64,000 nucleotides of DNA from Erpobdella octoculata (GCA_963978895.1 OZ022240.1:42629268-42693267), one strand, 5' to 3'. Shown: positions 9,590-20,344, counted from the first letter of the stretch. Notes: generated by a model from the letters alone, not told the origin. Translations and numbers: made by a program.

Positions 9590-11425
9590 TCACAATTGGA
9601 AAACATTCATGATATAAGATTGTTTTTCTACGCCAACCACTAATAAACGATTCGTTGTTGAATCAAAACACAAATCATTTGGGTGACATTGAGCATTAAA
9701 CGATTTTACAAAATTTAAATTAAAATCATATACCTGAATATTTGTTTCATAAGCGTCACCAACAAATAAGTTACAATTGTTGTCTGTTGTCAGTCTATGA
9801 TTAGGCTTAGGGAAGCCTGGTTTTAAATCAACTTGTTTATTGATATCTCCTTTGCAGTTTATTAGATGAAGTCCTAAACGATTTGAAATTGCAAAGTGAT
9901 ATTTTTTCAAGCCAATAATGGAATATGTTTGCTCGGGGATTACAATGGCACGTACAATTTCACCATTCAATGTGATTTCAATTAATTTTTTATTATCTTT
10001 TAGGACTAAAACGAACAATTTCTTATCCGATGAACCAACAATTGCATATCCTTTAAACTCGAGTTTCATGGTTTTCTTCCAATCAGGACTGTCTTTCTGT
10101 TTTTCAAGATTATAAACATCCAGTGAGGAATCGTTCAACATGCACAAGAAATCATCAATAAATTCAATTTTTAAAATATAATCAATTCCTAAAATAAAAT
10201 TAACAACTTTTGCAGTGTTAGAGGTTCTTATAATTAAATCAATGGAAAAAAGATATTTATATGTTGTTTTGCAATAAACTTCAATTTTATAAGAACCATC
10301 TCTGAGACTCACGATATACACCTTTGTTTGGCTAATCGATATTTTGTCAACATTATTAGTTATGGCAATTGTTTTAATAAGCTCAGGTTGAATTTCATTA
10401 GTTGACATTAAATTTCCTATTGAAAATTGTGAGGAATGAAATTTTGTATCCAACGATTTTGGTTTAAAAACAAGATTCAACTTTTCATTAAAACACTTTA
10501 AAATTAATTCATAATTTTTTCTTGAATTATTTTCATCTTCATCTAACAATTTAACATTATCATTTTCAATTGCTTTAATAAGATTAAGTGGATTAAAGTG
10601 TTGAGACCATTTTTTATATTTTTCAATTTGTTCTTCAAGTTTTGTCTTCAGTTTTAACAATTTTTCTGAATAATAAATCAATTTTTGATCAGTTTCATTG
10701 CTTTTTCTATCAATAATGGCATTGAAATCATTTTGGCAAGAATCAATAAAATTAATAAATTTAAGTTTGAGATCTTCGCAATGTTCTTGAATTTGTATTT
10801 TCAATTTTTTAGTTTCATTTTCAACAGACTGTTTTTGTGTATTAATTGCATTTAAATTTGTTTTCAGAGTTTTAATGTTGCTGTAGTTTTTATTTACTTC
10901 TTGCTCTAAGTTTTTGTGGAATGTTTTTTTAAATTCTGCAAAAGTTGTCAAAATGCAAGATTCATGATCACTAGGTTTTTCTGATTCAACCCATTTCTGA
11001 CAAGATTTGCAATATGATGCTTCAAAATCTTCTTTTGTCATCGAATTTATTTTTGCCAAAACGTGATTTTTTGTTGAAGGAATTTTTTGATGAACAGATA
11101 AACATGACAAACACAAATACAACTTGCATTCCAAGCAAAAACTGGTAACTTCTTCTTTGGAGCAAGTTCCACAGAATATTTTATTAGTTTCAGTAAGACA
11201 TTCAATAAATTCATTTTTCTTTAAATTTTCTAAACCTTCTTTAGGTACTTCAAAAGAAATATTACATTTTGGACAATTTAATTTGATTTCTTTGTTTGAC
11301 ATTTTTCCAATAAATGTTCTTTTAAGACATTCAAAACAGAAACTGTGCAAACATGGAAGCATCCGACCATCTTTAATTTCTTTTGAACAGATGAAACACT
11401 TTACAAAACTTGAATAATTTTCCAT
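9590..11425 (-). CDS. TRIM-NHL-like protein, family 1 (611 aa)
   Basis: Predicted RING-type E3 ubiquitin ligase or adaptor of the TRIM class. Domains: C3HC4 RING with C10, C13, C25, H27, C30, C33, C51, C54; B-box with C85, C88, C97, C100, C105, C108, H112, H121; a second Cys/His cluster (C139, C142, H154, C157); coiled coil about 165-290; a C-terminal beta-propeller of NHL type (about 345-611) recognised from repeats such as L-T-T-D-N-N-C-N-L-F-V and C-F-D-S-T-T-N-R-L-L-V-V. The RING would bind an E2, the coiled coil would dimerise, and the propeller would bind the target. The frame is intronless. The start is chosen because M-E-N-Y-S-S is conserved in six family members whose start lies in the window. 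A possible splice acceptor (TTTAG) lies a few bases upstream. Target unknown. Confidence 0.9.
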   Translation of the reverse strand: MENYSSFVKCFICSKEIKDGRMLPCLHSFCFECLKRTFIGKMSNKEIKLNCPKCNISFEVPKEGLENLKKNEFIECLTETNKIFCGTCSKEEVTSFCLECKLYLCLSCLSVHQKIPSTKNHVLAKINSMTKEDFEASYCKSCQKWVESEKPSDHESCILTTFAEFKKTFHKNLEQEVNKNYSNIKTLKTNLNAINTQKQSVENETKKLKIQIQEHCEDLKLKFINFIDSCQNDFNAIIDRKSNETDQKLIYYSEKLLKLKTKLEEQIEKYKKWSQHFNPLNLIKAIENDNVKLLDEDENNSRKNYELILKCFNEKLNLVFKPKSLDTKFHSSQFSIGNLMSTNEIQPELIKTIAITNNVDKISISQTKVYIVSLRDGSYKIEVYCKTTYKYLFSIDLIIRTSNTAKVVNFILGIDYILKIEFIDDFLCMLNDSSLDVYNLEKQKDSPDWKKTMKLEFKGYAIVGSSDKKLFVLVLKDNKKLIEITLNGEIVRAIVIPEQTYSIIGLKKYHFAISNRLGLHLINCKGDINKQVDLKPGFPKPNHRLTTDNNCNLFVGDAYETNIQVYDFNLNFVKSFNAQCHPNDLCFDSTTNRLLVVGVEKQSYIMNVFQL

Positions 11426-11564
11426 TTTTAAGATTGCTAAATTGAATTATAAAACAATTAATTTTTGCAAAAAAATCCCTTTCATAAAAGTTTTTGAACC
11501 TTTCAAAAAGGCTAAAAAGCAAACAAACCATAAAAACAATATTTTTTACACAAAAAACTCATTT

Positions 11565-12047
11565 TTAAATTTTTATATATGAAAATGACAGTCTGTGTGT
11601 ATGTCCTTTATGCATTGCTACACCATTCAAACGATTGTAACACATTAATGATAGCCACTAGAAAAAGGATTGTGTGAAAATAAATTGAGATCAGTCGCAA
11701 AGTGAGCGGGAGCGAGAAAGCGAATGAAACGTGAATAAGAAAGCTAGCGGAAACTGGAAAATGAGCAGGAACAGGAAACCAAGCGGTATCGGAAAAGCAG
11801 CCGGGAACTGAAGAGCGAGCTGGATAGGGAGAAAAAAGTGAGTGAACGATAAGGATCAAGAAACCGAACGGGAGCAGGAAAGCAATCGGTAACGGAAGAG
11901 CAAGCCGGATCGGGAAAGCAACTAGAAACGGGAACGGAAGAACAAGCGAGTACGGGAAAGCAACCGGGAGCGGGAGACCAAGCGGGAATAAGAGAAAAAG
12001 GATGGAAAAACCTCTAAAACCCCGGACAATGCCGGGTACCCGGCTAG
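11565..12047 (+). mobile_element. Short non-autonomous Helitron-like element
   Basis: Starts near TTTTTATATATGAAAATGAC and GTCTGTGTGTATGTCC, a 5' pattern common among Helitron-like elements. It ends with CCCGG-ACAATG-CCGGG hairpin, 7 nt, CTAG and T (12044-12047). The middle is a degenerate GGGA/GCGAGC-rich minisatellite. Similar copies are at 42055-42549 and, truncated, 56430-56700. Each lies directly upstream of a family 1 start codon. No Rep/helicase is encoded. Confidence 0.55.
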
Positions 12048-12054
12048 TTTCTTT

Positions 12055-12390
12055 TATTAATTTTACCGCCGGCCTTGCCTGATTTAATGTTTGCAAACCT
12101 TGAAATGAAAATTAACTAACCACCCGTCAACTAATCAAGATGAAATTTGAATGATAGGTTTGATTTTCATGACAATACATTTTATTGAAATTTGAAGAAT
12201 TAAAAAAAATCTATTTAAAAAAAATTAATTATCTATGTTTTAGAGCAAAACAAGTTTATAGATGTTTACATGTATACATTTAAAAAAATGTCGTTTAAAA
12301 TAAAAATTTTGGCAACAAATGAAAAGCTGGAAAATTCGGAAATGAAAGAAATTTGAGAAAAAACCTGGTTTTAGGGTTTTTTGTTATATT
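12055..12390. repeat. Repeat C copy
   Basis: Near-identical to 42555-42890 and diverged from 4560-4880. It follows the Helitron-like 3' end directly in both this locus and the one at 42549. Confidence 0.7.
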
Positions 12391-12679
12391 CCTTAAAACC
12401 ACTAAAAACGCCAGGTAAGTCTTCTTTAAATTATTCAAACAATTATTTAACTATTGCAAAATTGTTATTTTTTAAGAAACTATCAATCCATACAAAATTT
12501 ATTGAAAACTTTCTTAACCCTAATGAAATCAACTAACCAAATCAATATTTTGTTGGGATTAAAACCAAGTTTTGGCTCTCAAACGCAATATTGCTTATTT
12601 TAGTTTATTAAAAATATCATTTGTCTAAACTTTTACTTCTTGCACCAGCCAGTAAACTTTTGTAAGTACGCTGCTACAG

Positions 12680-13309
12680 CAGTGGCGAATTTAGGCATAG
12701 GCGCACTAGGCGCGCGCCTAGGGCCCCCAGATTTTAGGGGCCCCCAAAACTTGAAAAATGAGTTTTTTGGAGGCTTCAAAATATTTCGCACAAAAAAAAT
12801 TAATAAGTTTGAGAAAAATTAATTTTACATTTTCAGATAATATATTTCATAATTATTTCAAAATATTTTTGTACAACGTATGAAAAAAAAAATATACAAA
12901 CAACCCTTCTAAGAATCTTTCTCACCATTCCTATATCAAACGCAACTGGAGAACGGTCATTTTCTGTGTTGAAAAGGATCAAGAATTACTTGCGGAATTC
13001 CATCAGCCAATGTAAGCTGCGAGATTTGTCTATTTTATGCATTGAATCAAAGGAGACATTAGAATACAATTTCAATGCGCACATTGACTCCTTCGCGAAA
13101 TTGAAAAGCAGGAAAAAAGTTATATAACTTTAATAAACTGACAATTGTAATTTTTAACTAGTATCTATAACTGTAGTATGCATGTTAAATAATACATGAG
13201 TATGAGTGTTCTAACTATTGTTGTATTATGATCATTGATCGCCTTATAGGCGAGAGGGCCCCAAATTGGTCGTGCGCCTAGGGCCACGGTTTTGGTAAAT
13301 ACGCCTCTG
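12680..13309 (+). mobile_element. hAT-family deletion derivative with 8-bp target duplication
   Basis: The ends are CAGTGGCGAATTTA... and ...TAAATACGCCTCTG, which are imperfect inverted repeats. They are flanked by TGCTACAG on both sides (12672-12679 and 13310-13317). Eight-bp duplications and CAG-N-GGCG ends are hAT features. Uninterrupted paralogues of the target in the window (18625, 43485, 57450) confirm the insertion borders. Confidence 0.9.
12937..13126 (+). pseudogene. hAT transposase C-terminal dimerisation domain remnant
   Basis: The frame reads S-N-A-T-G-E-R-S-F-S-V-L-K-R-I-K-N-Y-L-R, then L-R-D-L-S-I-L-C-I-E and a stop (TAA) at about 13126. This is the hAT C-terminal dimerisation motif (A-x-x-E-R-x-F-S-x-L-x-x-I-K-x-x-L-R). 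Only about 60 codons of the transposase remain; the RNase H-like catalytic region and the BED finger are deleted, so the element is non-autonomous. Confidence 0.8.
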
Positions 13310-13984
13310 TGCTACAGACTATTCAAAGCACTAGGCAGCTTCTAATATAAATTATGAATAATGTTCTGCTCTAGTGGTTTACAATACAGTACAGCTGTTT
13401 TTAACATTTAATATTGACGTCCAGATTTTATAGTAACAAAGCAAATGACCGAGCAACAGAAAAATATGTTTGACGAAATGATTGACTGTTTGACGAACGG
13501 ATGGATTGAATGATCGACAATTAAACAGTTTCTTTCCTTTAACTGAATTTGTGACTCAACTTCAAATGTGTGTCAGGATAGACATGTTGTGTACGAATGT
13601 ACGTGATTACCGGTATGGATGGGATGTGTGTGTGGGTGTGTGTACGCTCGCAACCTATTGTTTATGCACAGAGTCGTGTATAATGCATGTGTGCATGTGA
13701 ATAGACGCTCACCTGTAGTATTGATTTACCTGTGAGTTCAGAGTTTCAGTTGAGTTGGAGTCGAGCTCGAGAGTTGTTGTTGCGCAATTAGAATTGAATT
13801 GCGGTGAATTGTCGAATTGGTGTGAATTAGCGAACTGTGGTGAATTGGTGAATTAAAATAAAATCTCGTATTGAAGCGAATTTTCATATTGAAATTACTA
13901 TTTCCGTTTTGTTTATCTTTTATATAATAATATAAACTCTTTAGTTGAAGTTGCAGTTTTATTGTCAAGCGTTTTACACCACAA

Positions 13985-14345
13985 GACAAATAGAAGCGGT
14001 TGTTGAATCTGCGGCAAATTTGGTCACGTGTCAAGAAACTGTTTCCAGATGAAAAAATTGCTGCTTTGGTTACTGGTGGTAGCATGGAAAGGAACGGTTG
14101 CAAGTTTGGTACAAAACGACATATTCAGAACGACGTCGGTTCAAATTTGCGGTTCAGGTACGCAATGAAGAGGCTTTGGTTACTGGTGGTAAAATGAAAA
14201 CAAAATGGTTGCAAGGTATGTGGAACACGACCTCAAGGATGCAATGGAGAACACGGAGCAAGGTGTAGATTGTCATGCGGATGTCAATTTCCCGTTATCG
14301 TGGACGCAAGTTGCTCATCAACAAGTTGTCAAGTTGAAATGCCTG
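13985..14345 (+). pseudogene. Retroelement gag-like relic with a zinc knuckle
   Basis: At 14001-14042 one frame encodes a perfect C-x2-C-x4-H-x4-C zinc knuckle (C-stop-I-C-G-K-F-G-H-V-S-R-N-C) apart from an in-frame TGA after the first Cys. Such knuckles are typical of retrotransposon Gag proteins. Downstream frames are broken and were not recognised. No LTR was identified; the stretch 13740-13860 holds short GTGAATTG-type tandem words. Confidence 0.45.
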
Positions 14346-14898
14346 TCGTTCTATAAATTTTGCGAAAACTTTTGGCCTGTCCCATCTTGACTTAAAGTTT
14401 GGCCCGGCCCATTTGAAGACTCTAAAATCACGGCCCGTGGAAATTAAAAACTTTTTCGACAATCAGGGATTATATTTTTTTAATTTTTTATCCTAATAAT
14501 AATCTGAATAAAATTTATTGTCAGTTTCCATTATTTAAAAGAAATATTATTCAAATACACGTGTTTTATTACCGTTTAAAATGTCAGTTGCATACAAACT
14601 AATTTTTTAACACTATTATTAACAATTATCTGTATTTACTGAATTAATATTTAAATAAATTTTGATTTGTTCGAAATTATAACTAAATCACGTTTTTACT
14701 AAATCGATAAAACAAATATAAATATAAAAATCAAGCAAAAATGAGTTCAATTTAATAAGAAAGTAAAAACGTCACAAGTGAAAAGTATTTAACAAATAAG
14801 AATCTTTTATACCAACCATCGATAAAGAAATTTATGACAAAAACCAACAAACGAAAAACCTGTAAAAAAACCCAAGCAATACTGGGTAATCCAGCTAG
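14346..14898 (+). repeat. Repeat A tail and Helitron-like 3' terminus
   Basis: From GCGAAAACTTTTGGCCTGTCCC this follows repeat A, then the common family 1 3' flank. It ends with ACCCA...TGGGT hairpin, 7 nt and CTAG (14895-14898) followed by T. The gene's stop codon is 17 nt further on. Confidence 0.6.
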
Positions 14899-14915
14899 TT
14901 ACAAATAAATATACA

Positions 14916-16697
14916 TCACAATTGGAAAACATTTATGAAAATAGAATTTTCTACTTCGCCAACCACTAATAAACGATTCGTTGTTGAATCAAAACAAATA
15001 TCATTTAGTTGACATTGAGCATTAAACGATTTTACAAAATTTAAACTAAAATCATATACATGAATATTTTTTTCATAAGGTACACCAACAAATAAGCTAC
15101 AATTGTTGTCTGTTGTCAATCTATGTCTAAAGAAGTCTGATTTTGATTCAACTTGTTTAATGAAATCTCCTTTGCAGTTTATTAAATAAAGTCCTAAATG
15201 ATTTGAAATTGCAAAGTGATCATTTTTCAAGCCAATAATGAAAAATGTAAACTCGGGGAATACAATGACATGTACAATTTTGCCATTCAATGTGATTTCA
15301 AATAATCTTTTATTTTCTAAAACAAACAATTTCTTATTTGATGAACCGACTATTCTAATTCCTTTAAACTCGAGTTTTACAGATTTCTTCCAATCAGGAC
15401 TGTCTTTCTGTTTTTCAAGATTGTAAACATCCAGTGAGGAATCATTTAATATGCAAAAGAAATTATCAACTAATTCGACTTCTGTACCGTAAAAGATTTT
15501 TATATTTAAATCAATGGAAAAAAGGTATTCATATGTTGTTTTGCAATAAACTTCAATTTTATAAGTACCATCTCTGTAACTCACGATATACACCTTTGTT
15601 TGGCTAATCGATATTTTGCCAAGATTATAATTAGTTAGGGCAATTGTTTTAATAAGCTCAGGTTGAATTTCATTAGCTGGCATTACATTTCCTATTGAAA
15701 ATTGTGAGGAATGAAATTTTGTATCCAACGGTTTTGGTTTAAAAACAAGATTCAACTGTCTATTGCAACACTTAAAAATCAATTCATGGTTTTTTCTTGA
15801 ATTGTTTTCATCTTCATCTAAAAATTTACCATTATCATTTTCAATTGCTTCAATAAGATTTAGTGGATTAAAATGTTGAGACCAATTTTTATATTTTTCA
15901 ATTTTTTCTTCAAGTTCTGTCTTCAATTTTATCAATTCTTCTGAATATAAATTTAACTTTTGAACAATTTCATTGTTTTTTCTATCAATAATTGCATTGG
16001 AGTCATTTTGACATAAATTAATAAAATTGATAAATTCAACTTTAAGATCTTTGCAATGTTCTTGAATTTGTTTTTTCAATTTTTTAGTTTCATTTTCAAC
16101 AGAAAGTTTCTGTATATTAATTGCATTTAAACTTGTTTTCAGAGTTTCTATGCTGTTGTAATTTTTTATTATTTCCTGTTCCAAATTTTTGTGAAAAGTT
16201 ATTTTAAATTCTGCAAAAGTTTTCAAGATGCAGGATTCATGATCAGAAGGTTTTTCTGAATCAACCCATTTCTGACAAGATTTGCAATATGATGCTTCAA
16301 AATCTTCTTTTTCCATGGAATTAATTTTTGCTAAAACATGATTTCTGGTTGCAGGAATTTTTTGATGTACAGATAAACATGATGAACAAAAATATAATTT
16401 GCATTCCAAGCAAAAACTGGTAACATCTTCTTTTAAGCAAGATCCACAGAATATTTTATTTGTTCCAGTTAGACGTTCAATAAATTCATTTTTTTTTAAA
16501 TTTTCTAAACCTCCTTCAGGTTGTTCAAAACGAATATTACATTTTGGACAATTCAATTTGTTTTTGTTTAACATTTTTTTATTAAATTCAACTCTGAGAC
16601 ATTCAAAACAAAAACTGTGCAAGCATGGAAGCATTCGAGCATCTTTAATTTCTTCCGAGCAAATCAAACATTTAACAAAACTTGAATAATTTTCCAT
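14916..16697 (-). CDS. TRIM-NHL-like protein, family 1 (593 aa)
   Basis: Same design as the copy at 9590: RING with C10, C13, C25, H27, C30, C33, C50, C53; B-box at about 83-122; second Cys/His cluster at about 138-157; coiled coil about 165-290; NHL-like propeller to the C-terminus. It differs from its neighbour in the RING loop (V-E-F-N-K-K-M-L-N-K-N) and upstream sequence, both of which resemble the plus-strand copies at 29008 and 57625. It therefore belongs to a second subfamily. A short, distinct loop replaces the longer one seen at 9590 in the propeller. TATAG lies two bases before the start codon. Confidence 0.9.
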   Translation of the reverse strand: MENYSSFVKCLICSEEIKDARMLPCLHSFCFECLRVEFNKKMLNKNKLNCPKCNIRFEQPEGGLENLKKNEFIERLTGTNKIFCGSCLKEDVTSFCLECKLYFCSSCLSVHQKIPATRNHVLAKINSMEKEDFEASYCKSCQKWVDSEKPSDHESCILKTFAEFKITFHKNLEQEIIKNYNSIETLKTSLNAINIQKLSVENETKKLKKQIQEHCKDLKVEFINFINLCQNDSNAIIDRKNNEIVQKLNLYSEELIKLKTELEEKIEKYKNWSQHFNPLNLIEAIENDNGKFLDEDENNSRKNHELIFKCCNRQLNLVFKPKPLDTKFHSSQFSIGNVMPANEIQPELIKTIALTNYNLGKISISQTKVYIVSYRDGTYKIEVYCKTTYEYLFSIDLNIKIFYGTEVELVDNFFCILNDSSLDVYNLEKQKDSPDWKKSVKLEFKGIRIVGSSNKKLFVLENKRLFEITLNGKIVHVIVFPEFTFFIIGLKNDHFAISNHLGLYLINCKGDFIKQVESKSDFFRHRLTTDNNCSLFVGVPYEKNIHVYDFSLNFVKSFNAQCQLNDICFDSTTNRLLVVGEVENSIFINVFQL

Positions 16698-16875
16698 TTC
16701 TATAATAATTAAATTTAATTATGAAACAGTTTAAAAAGTTTAAGCAAAAAAAAATATTTTCAAATATTATTTTGCGATTTTTTAATGTTAGAGAGCACCT
16801 CATCTTGAGTTGCTGACTAGGATGTACTGAGTTGCCAAGCAATATAATATTAAGCAATATAATATAAATAATAAA

Positions 16876-17690
16876 TCTATATATATAAAAGAACATGTCC
16901 TGACTGACTGACTGACTGACTGACTGACTGATGACTGACTGATAATCAACGCCGAGCTCAAACGCCTCATTCTAGGAACGTGAAATTTGGAACTTATATT
17001 ACTTTTATAGCGTAAACATCCGCTAAGAAAGGATTTTTGAAAAGTTTGCTCTTGAGGGGAAAAAACTGGAAAACAAACTTTTTTCTAAAACAATGTATAT
17101 CTCGAAAACCAAAAATGAGGAGATTTTGAAATTTGGTATATAGATTCTTTTTGAAAAATAAAAAGATACGTGTTTCACCATTTTTCGAAAATTTGGTTTC
17201 CCGGACCTCAAATGTATGTTGGAAAATTGGGTAATTTGTTTTTTAAAGTAGCTTCTACTCAAAAACTGTTAATGCTACAGGAGTAAAAATTAGTATTAAG
17301 TTTTTACTCCAAAAATAATGAAATACGTGTTTTAGCATTTTTTGAAAATTTGGTTTCCAGGACTTCAAATGTGGGGTGGAAAATAGGGCTAATTGTCTTT
17401 TATAGTAACTGCTACTCAAAAACAGTAAATAACACAGATGTAAAAATTATTATTTAGTTTCTTTTCTAAAAATAAAGATATACGTGTTTCACTATTTTTT
17501 TTACAAATTTGGTTTCCCGGACCTCAAATGTGGGTTGGAAAATTGGGTTATTTGGTTTTTAAAGTAGCTTCTACTCAAAAACTGTTAATGCTACAAAAGT
17601 AAAAATTAGTATTTAGTTTCTACTCTAAAAATAATGATATACGGGTTTCACAATTTTTACATACCACAATTTGATTGGCTATAAATTCTG
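16876..17690 (+). mobile_element. Helitron-like 5' end and body, 3' end not seen
   Basis: Begins TCTATATATATAAAAGAAC, then a run of GACT/TGAC units (16901-16935) and CAACGCCGAGCTC. The minus-strand element at 32955-33910 has the same beginning and a clear 3' end. Internal segments near 17260-17310, 17400-17460 and 17570-17640 repeat a block of about 170 bp (CTACTCAAAAACTGTTAAT and following). No CTAG hairpin end was found here. Confidence 0.6.
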
Positions 17691-18384
17691 ATGAGCCTTG
17701 CGATTCTACTTAAGTCCATATTTTTGCAGTTGCTCTAATGTCCAAAAATACTAAGTATAAGGACATTAAACTACTTAAAACATTTTTTTAAAATTTTGCT
17801 GTTATTGTTCTAGTAGTTTAAATTACAAAAAGAGTATGCCTCAATACTGTGTGATTGATTTTGGTAAAATTAGCATTGCTGAAATTTGATTGTGAAAAAA
17901 ATAGAATAAAAGAAGTTGACGATAGAATAACAAATATTAAACGCAAACTGAAAGACATAGTTAAAGATTGTGCCATGATACTGAACAACCAGAAACGTCT
18001 AGAATAAAAAAGTCATGGGCTGACCTAGTTAAAAAAAAAGACAACTCAGAAAACAATGATGACGAATTTATTATTCTAAAACACAATAAAAACAAAAAAA
18101 GAATCACTTATTTTTCCTGAATCAAAAAAAGGAAATTCTGAAAAGAAAAACAACCTAAAAAGATACCGATGTTAATAAGTCGGATAAAAAAATCATCGTA
18201 TGCAAAGGCATAATAAGTATTTCAGCTTTACCAGTAGCTTGAAAAATTGTTAAAAAAATTTTATATGTCGGAAACGTAGACGAAAGTATAGAAAGTATTG
18301 AAGTTTTTTTCACTGGAGCGAGAAAAATGATAGAAAAACCACTAAATATTTTTCTAGTAATGCAATAAATAATAGGTCTTCTTT
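17691..18384 (+). other. Decayed coding-like stretch, possibly LINE ORF1
   Basis: Short frames read S-W-A-D-L-V-K-K-K-D and I-L-Y-V-G-N-V-D-E-S-I-E-S-I-E, each broken by stops. Similar phrases occur in the first ORF of some CR1-like LINEs, but no domain can be demonstrated. No reverse transcriptase follows. Confidence 0.25.
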
Positions 18385-18718
18385 CAATTTTTATAATAAT
18401 TATTTAATTATTGCAAAATTTGTATACTCTTAAGAATGTATCACCCCCTACAAAATCTAATCAGTAGATTTTTAAATCAAATCAACTAACCAAATCAATA
18501 TTTTGTTGGCAATACAATCAAGTTACAGCTTCCAAACACAATATTGCTTATTTCAGTTTATTAAAAATATCATTTGTCTAAACTTTTACTTCTTCCACCA
18601 GCCAGTAAACATTTGTGAGTAAGCTGCTAGAGACTATTCAAAGCACTAGGCAGCTTCTAATATAAGTTATGAAAATAATAGTGTATACTGTTCTGCTCTA
18701 GTGGTTTACAATACAGTA
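18385..18718. repeat. Repeat B copy, left part
   Basis: Matches 12430-12660 and 43250-43570. It is interrupted at TA (18717-18718) by the pogo-like element and resumes at 20079-20135. Confidence 0.8.
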
Positions 18719-20078
18719 GGGGAGAGTGGTACCAAATGGTCACACAATTTTACACTTTTATTCAAATCAATCATACAAAAAAACTATAAGTGATAGAAAT
18801 AAAAAATTTTCACATAATGAAAGCAAAAACATTCCACTACTGAAAACCGCTCATTAAAACTTTTCATATTATAACAATTTTATAAAAAACGAAAAATAAC
18901 GCAACCTCTTCCAAAATTTCTGGCTGGCCATTCAGTACAACCTGGTAGTATTGAATGGACACCCCCAAGTACTCAATGGCCACTCATGCAATTTTTATTA
19001 TAGAAGACACAATTCTCAACAAATGGTAAGCCAAAATATTTTATTTCACAGAAAAATCTTTATTAATGTTAATTAAAAAATAAAAAAAAATTTTTTGTCA
19101 TTTTATAAAGGCTTGCACCCAGTCTTTTCCAGCTTGCTTATTCTTCACCCAAAGGCTTTCTACACTTTTCCTAGAATGAGGTAGCCTCTTCTTTAGTCTG
19201 ATAGCAAATTCATATGCCAGTGAACGGAGCTTAAGTGTACTCAACCCATAACCCATTTTTGAGGCATGTATTAAATACTCTTTCAACTGAAGCTTTTCTT
19301 TTGAACAGAAAACTCTCATCGATGATTGAGAATAAGCTTTACTTTCAAAACTATCTCCTCTGCGAATTGCATCCAGTCTAGCTTCAGTGATGTTCTACTC
19401 ACTTGGTGCTTCTCTGCTGCAGATTTAACTGGCAAGCAAGCTTTCAAAACATCTTCTACTGCTCTTTCCATGTTTTTTTGGGACCATCCCCCCTTCACAG
19501 CTGTAGATAGTCTGTTTCTCATTCTGAAACATAACCATAACAACATTAAGTAATGATTAATATGTATATGTCTTTAATATATTAAACAATTTCATTATAT
19601 TAGATTAACATTTTGATCAATAATGAACCTAAACACATTTATGAAAATTTAAACATTCAGCAATACTGAATAACTATGGTCATTCAGTACGACCTTACAG
19701 TGGTCATTTAGTACGAACCGAGATGTACGAGCATTTTAGTCTGCTACGAGCAAAATAATAATTTTTGACATCCAAACTTTAGATTAAAATATTAATCAAA
19801 CATCTCTTTATTTACTAAAAAAATCTTACAAAATATAAACTTAAATATTTGATAAGAATAGAATAGTTCTGACCTGACTCGTTTTCACTTTTTCGTGCGA
19901 AAAAACAAAAAGCTCTATAAATGCTGAACGAAATACACGAGAGACAAAAGAACAACACTGAACAACAAGTTCATATATATACGCATTTTAAAAAAGAGAT
20001 GGGCGTAAAAAGTAATTTAACAAATGAGAAAATCTCAGTGGCCGTTTTGTACAGTGGCTATTCAGTCCGGTTCTCCCC
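18719..20078 (-). mobile_element. Pogo-like (Tc1/mariner superfamily) non-autonomous element
   Basis: Starts GGGGAGAGTGG and ends in the inverse, ...CCGGTTCTCCCC, with a TA duplication on both sides (18717-18718 and 20079-20080). The uninterrupted target (CAATACAGTACAGCTG) is seen near 13385 and 43570. Subterminal words GGYCATTCAGTACRA recur near both ends (18930-18990 and 19675-19730). The interior encodes only the DNA-binding half of a pogo-type transposase. Confidence 0.85.
19098..19546 (-). pseudogene. Pogo-type transposase N-terminus (psq HTH and CENP-B HTH)
   Basis: Two overlapping minus-strand frames (19316-19546 and 19098-19319) join across a small frameshift near 19316. The first has a pipsqueak-like helix-turn-helix (W-S-Q-K-N-M-E-R-A-V-E-D-V ... 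S-R-T-S-L). The second has the CENP-B-type HTH (E-Y-L-I-H-A-S-K-M-G-Y-G-L ... L-A-Y-E-F-A) and ends N-K-Q-A-G-K-D-W-V-Q-A-F-I-K before a stop. The DDE catalytic domain that normally follows is absent. The product, if made, could bind element ends without cutting. Confidence 0.8.
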
Positions 20079-20344
20079 TACAGCTGTTTTTAACATTTAA
20101 TATTGACGTTCAGATTTTATAGTAACAAAGCTAATTGCGAGCCAGTCCCAAGCCTGGAGAAAGAAAAAGTAAAAAAGATCAAATTCTGATCCGCGACAGG
20201 ATGTACTTAAGTGCTTCCTACATACAGCCATTAGAGTTTTAAAACACCTGGTGTAAAGGACTATAAACTATTATAACACAATTTTTATTTTGTCGTGTGG
20301 CATTTGAAAAACATAGGCTACATTCTATGAATCATCTTAATTAT
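20079..20344. repeat. Repeat B right part and unrecognised sequence
   Basis: 20079-20135 completes the repeat B copy interrupted by the pogo-like element. The rest shows no gene. Confidence 0.6.

Larger units (their letters stand above)
12400..13700. repeat. Repeat B copy, interrupted by a hAT element
   Basis: Matches 43235-43730 closely and 18385-18718, 28575-28970 and 57193-57600 in its first 400 bp. Landmarks are CAATATTTTGTTGG, GCACTAGGCAGCTTC and GTTCTGCTCTAGTGG. Positions 12680-13309 are an insertion. Beyond 13440 the copy continues with GACGAACGGATGGATTG and a GTGTGTG-rich stretch. Confidence 0.8.

Noticed and set aside
11124..11417. Repeated 96-97-codon plus-strand frames opposite family 1 starts (also 16399, 41645, 56011)
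   Set aside because: Conserved only because the genes on the other strand are conserved; no independent evidence of coding.
11608..12096. 162-codon minus-strand frame rich in Leu, Pro and Phe
   Set aside because: Lies in the GGGA/GCGAGC-rich minisatellite of a Helitron-like element; similar frames in other copies differ in length and are not conserved as protein.
13738..14103. 121-codon minus-strand frame
   Set aside because: Arises from GTGAATTG-type short repeats opposite a gag-like relic; no recognised domain.
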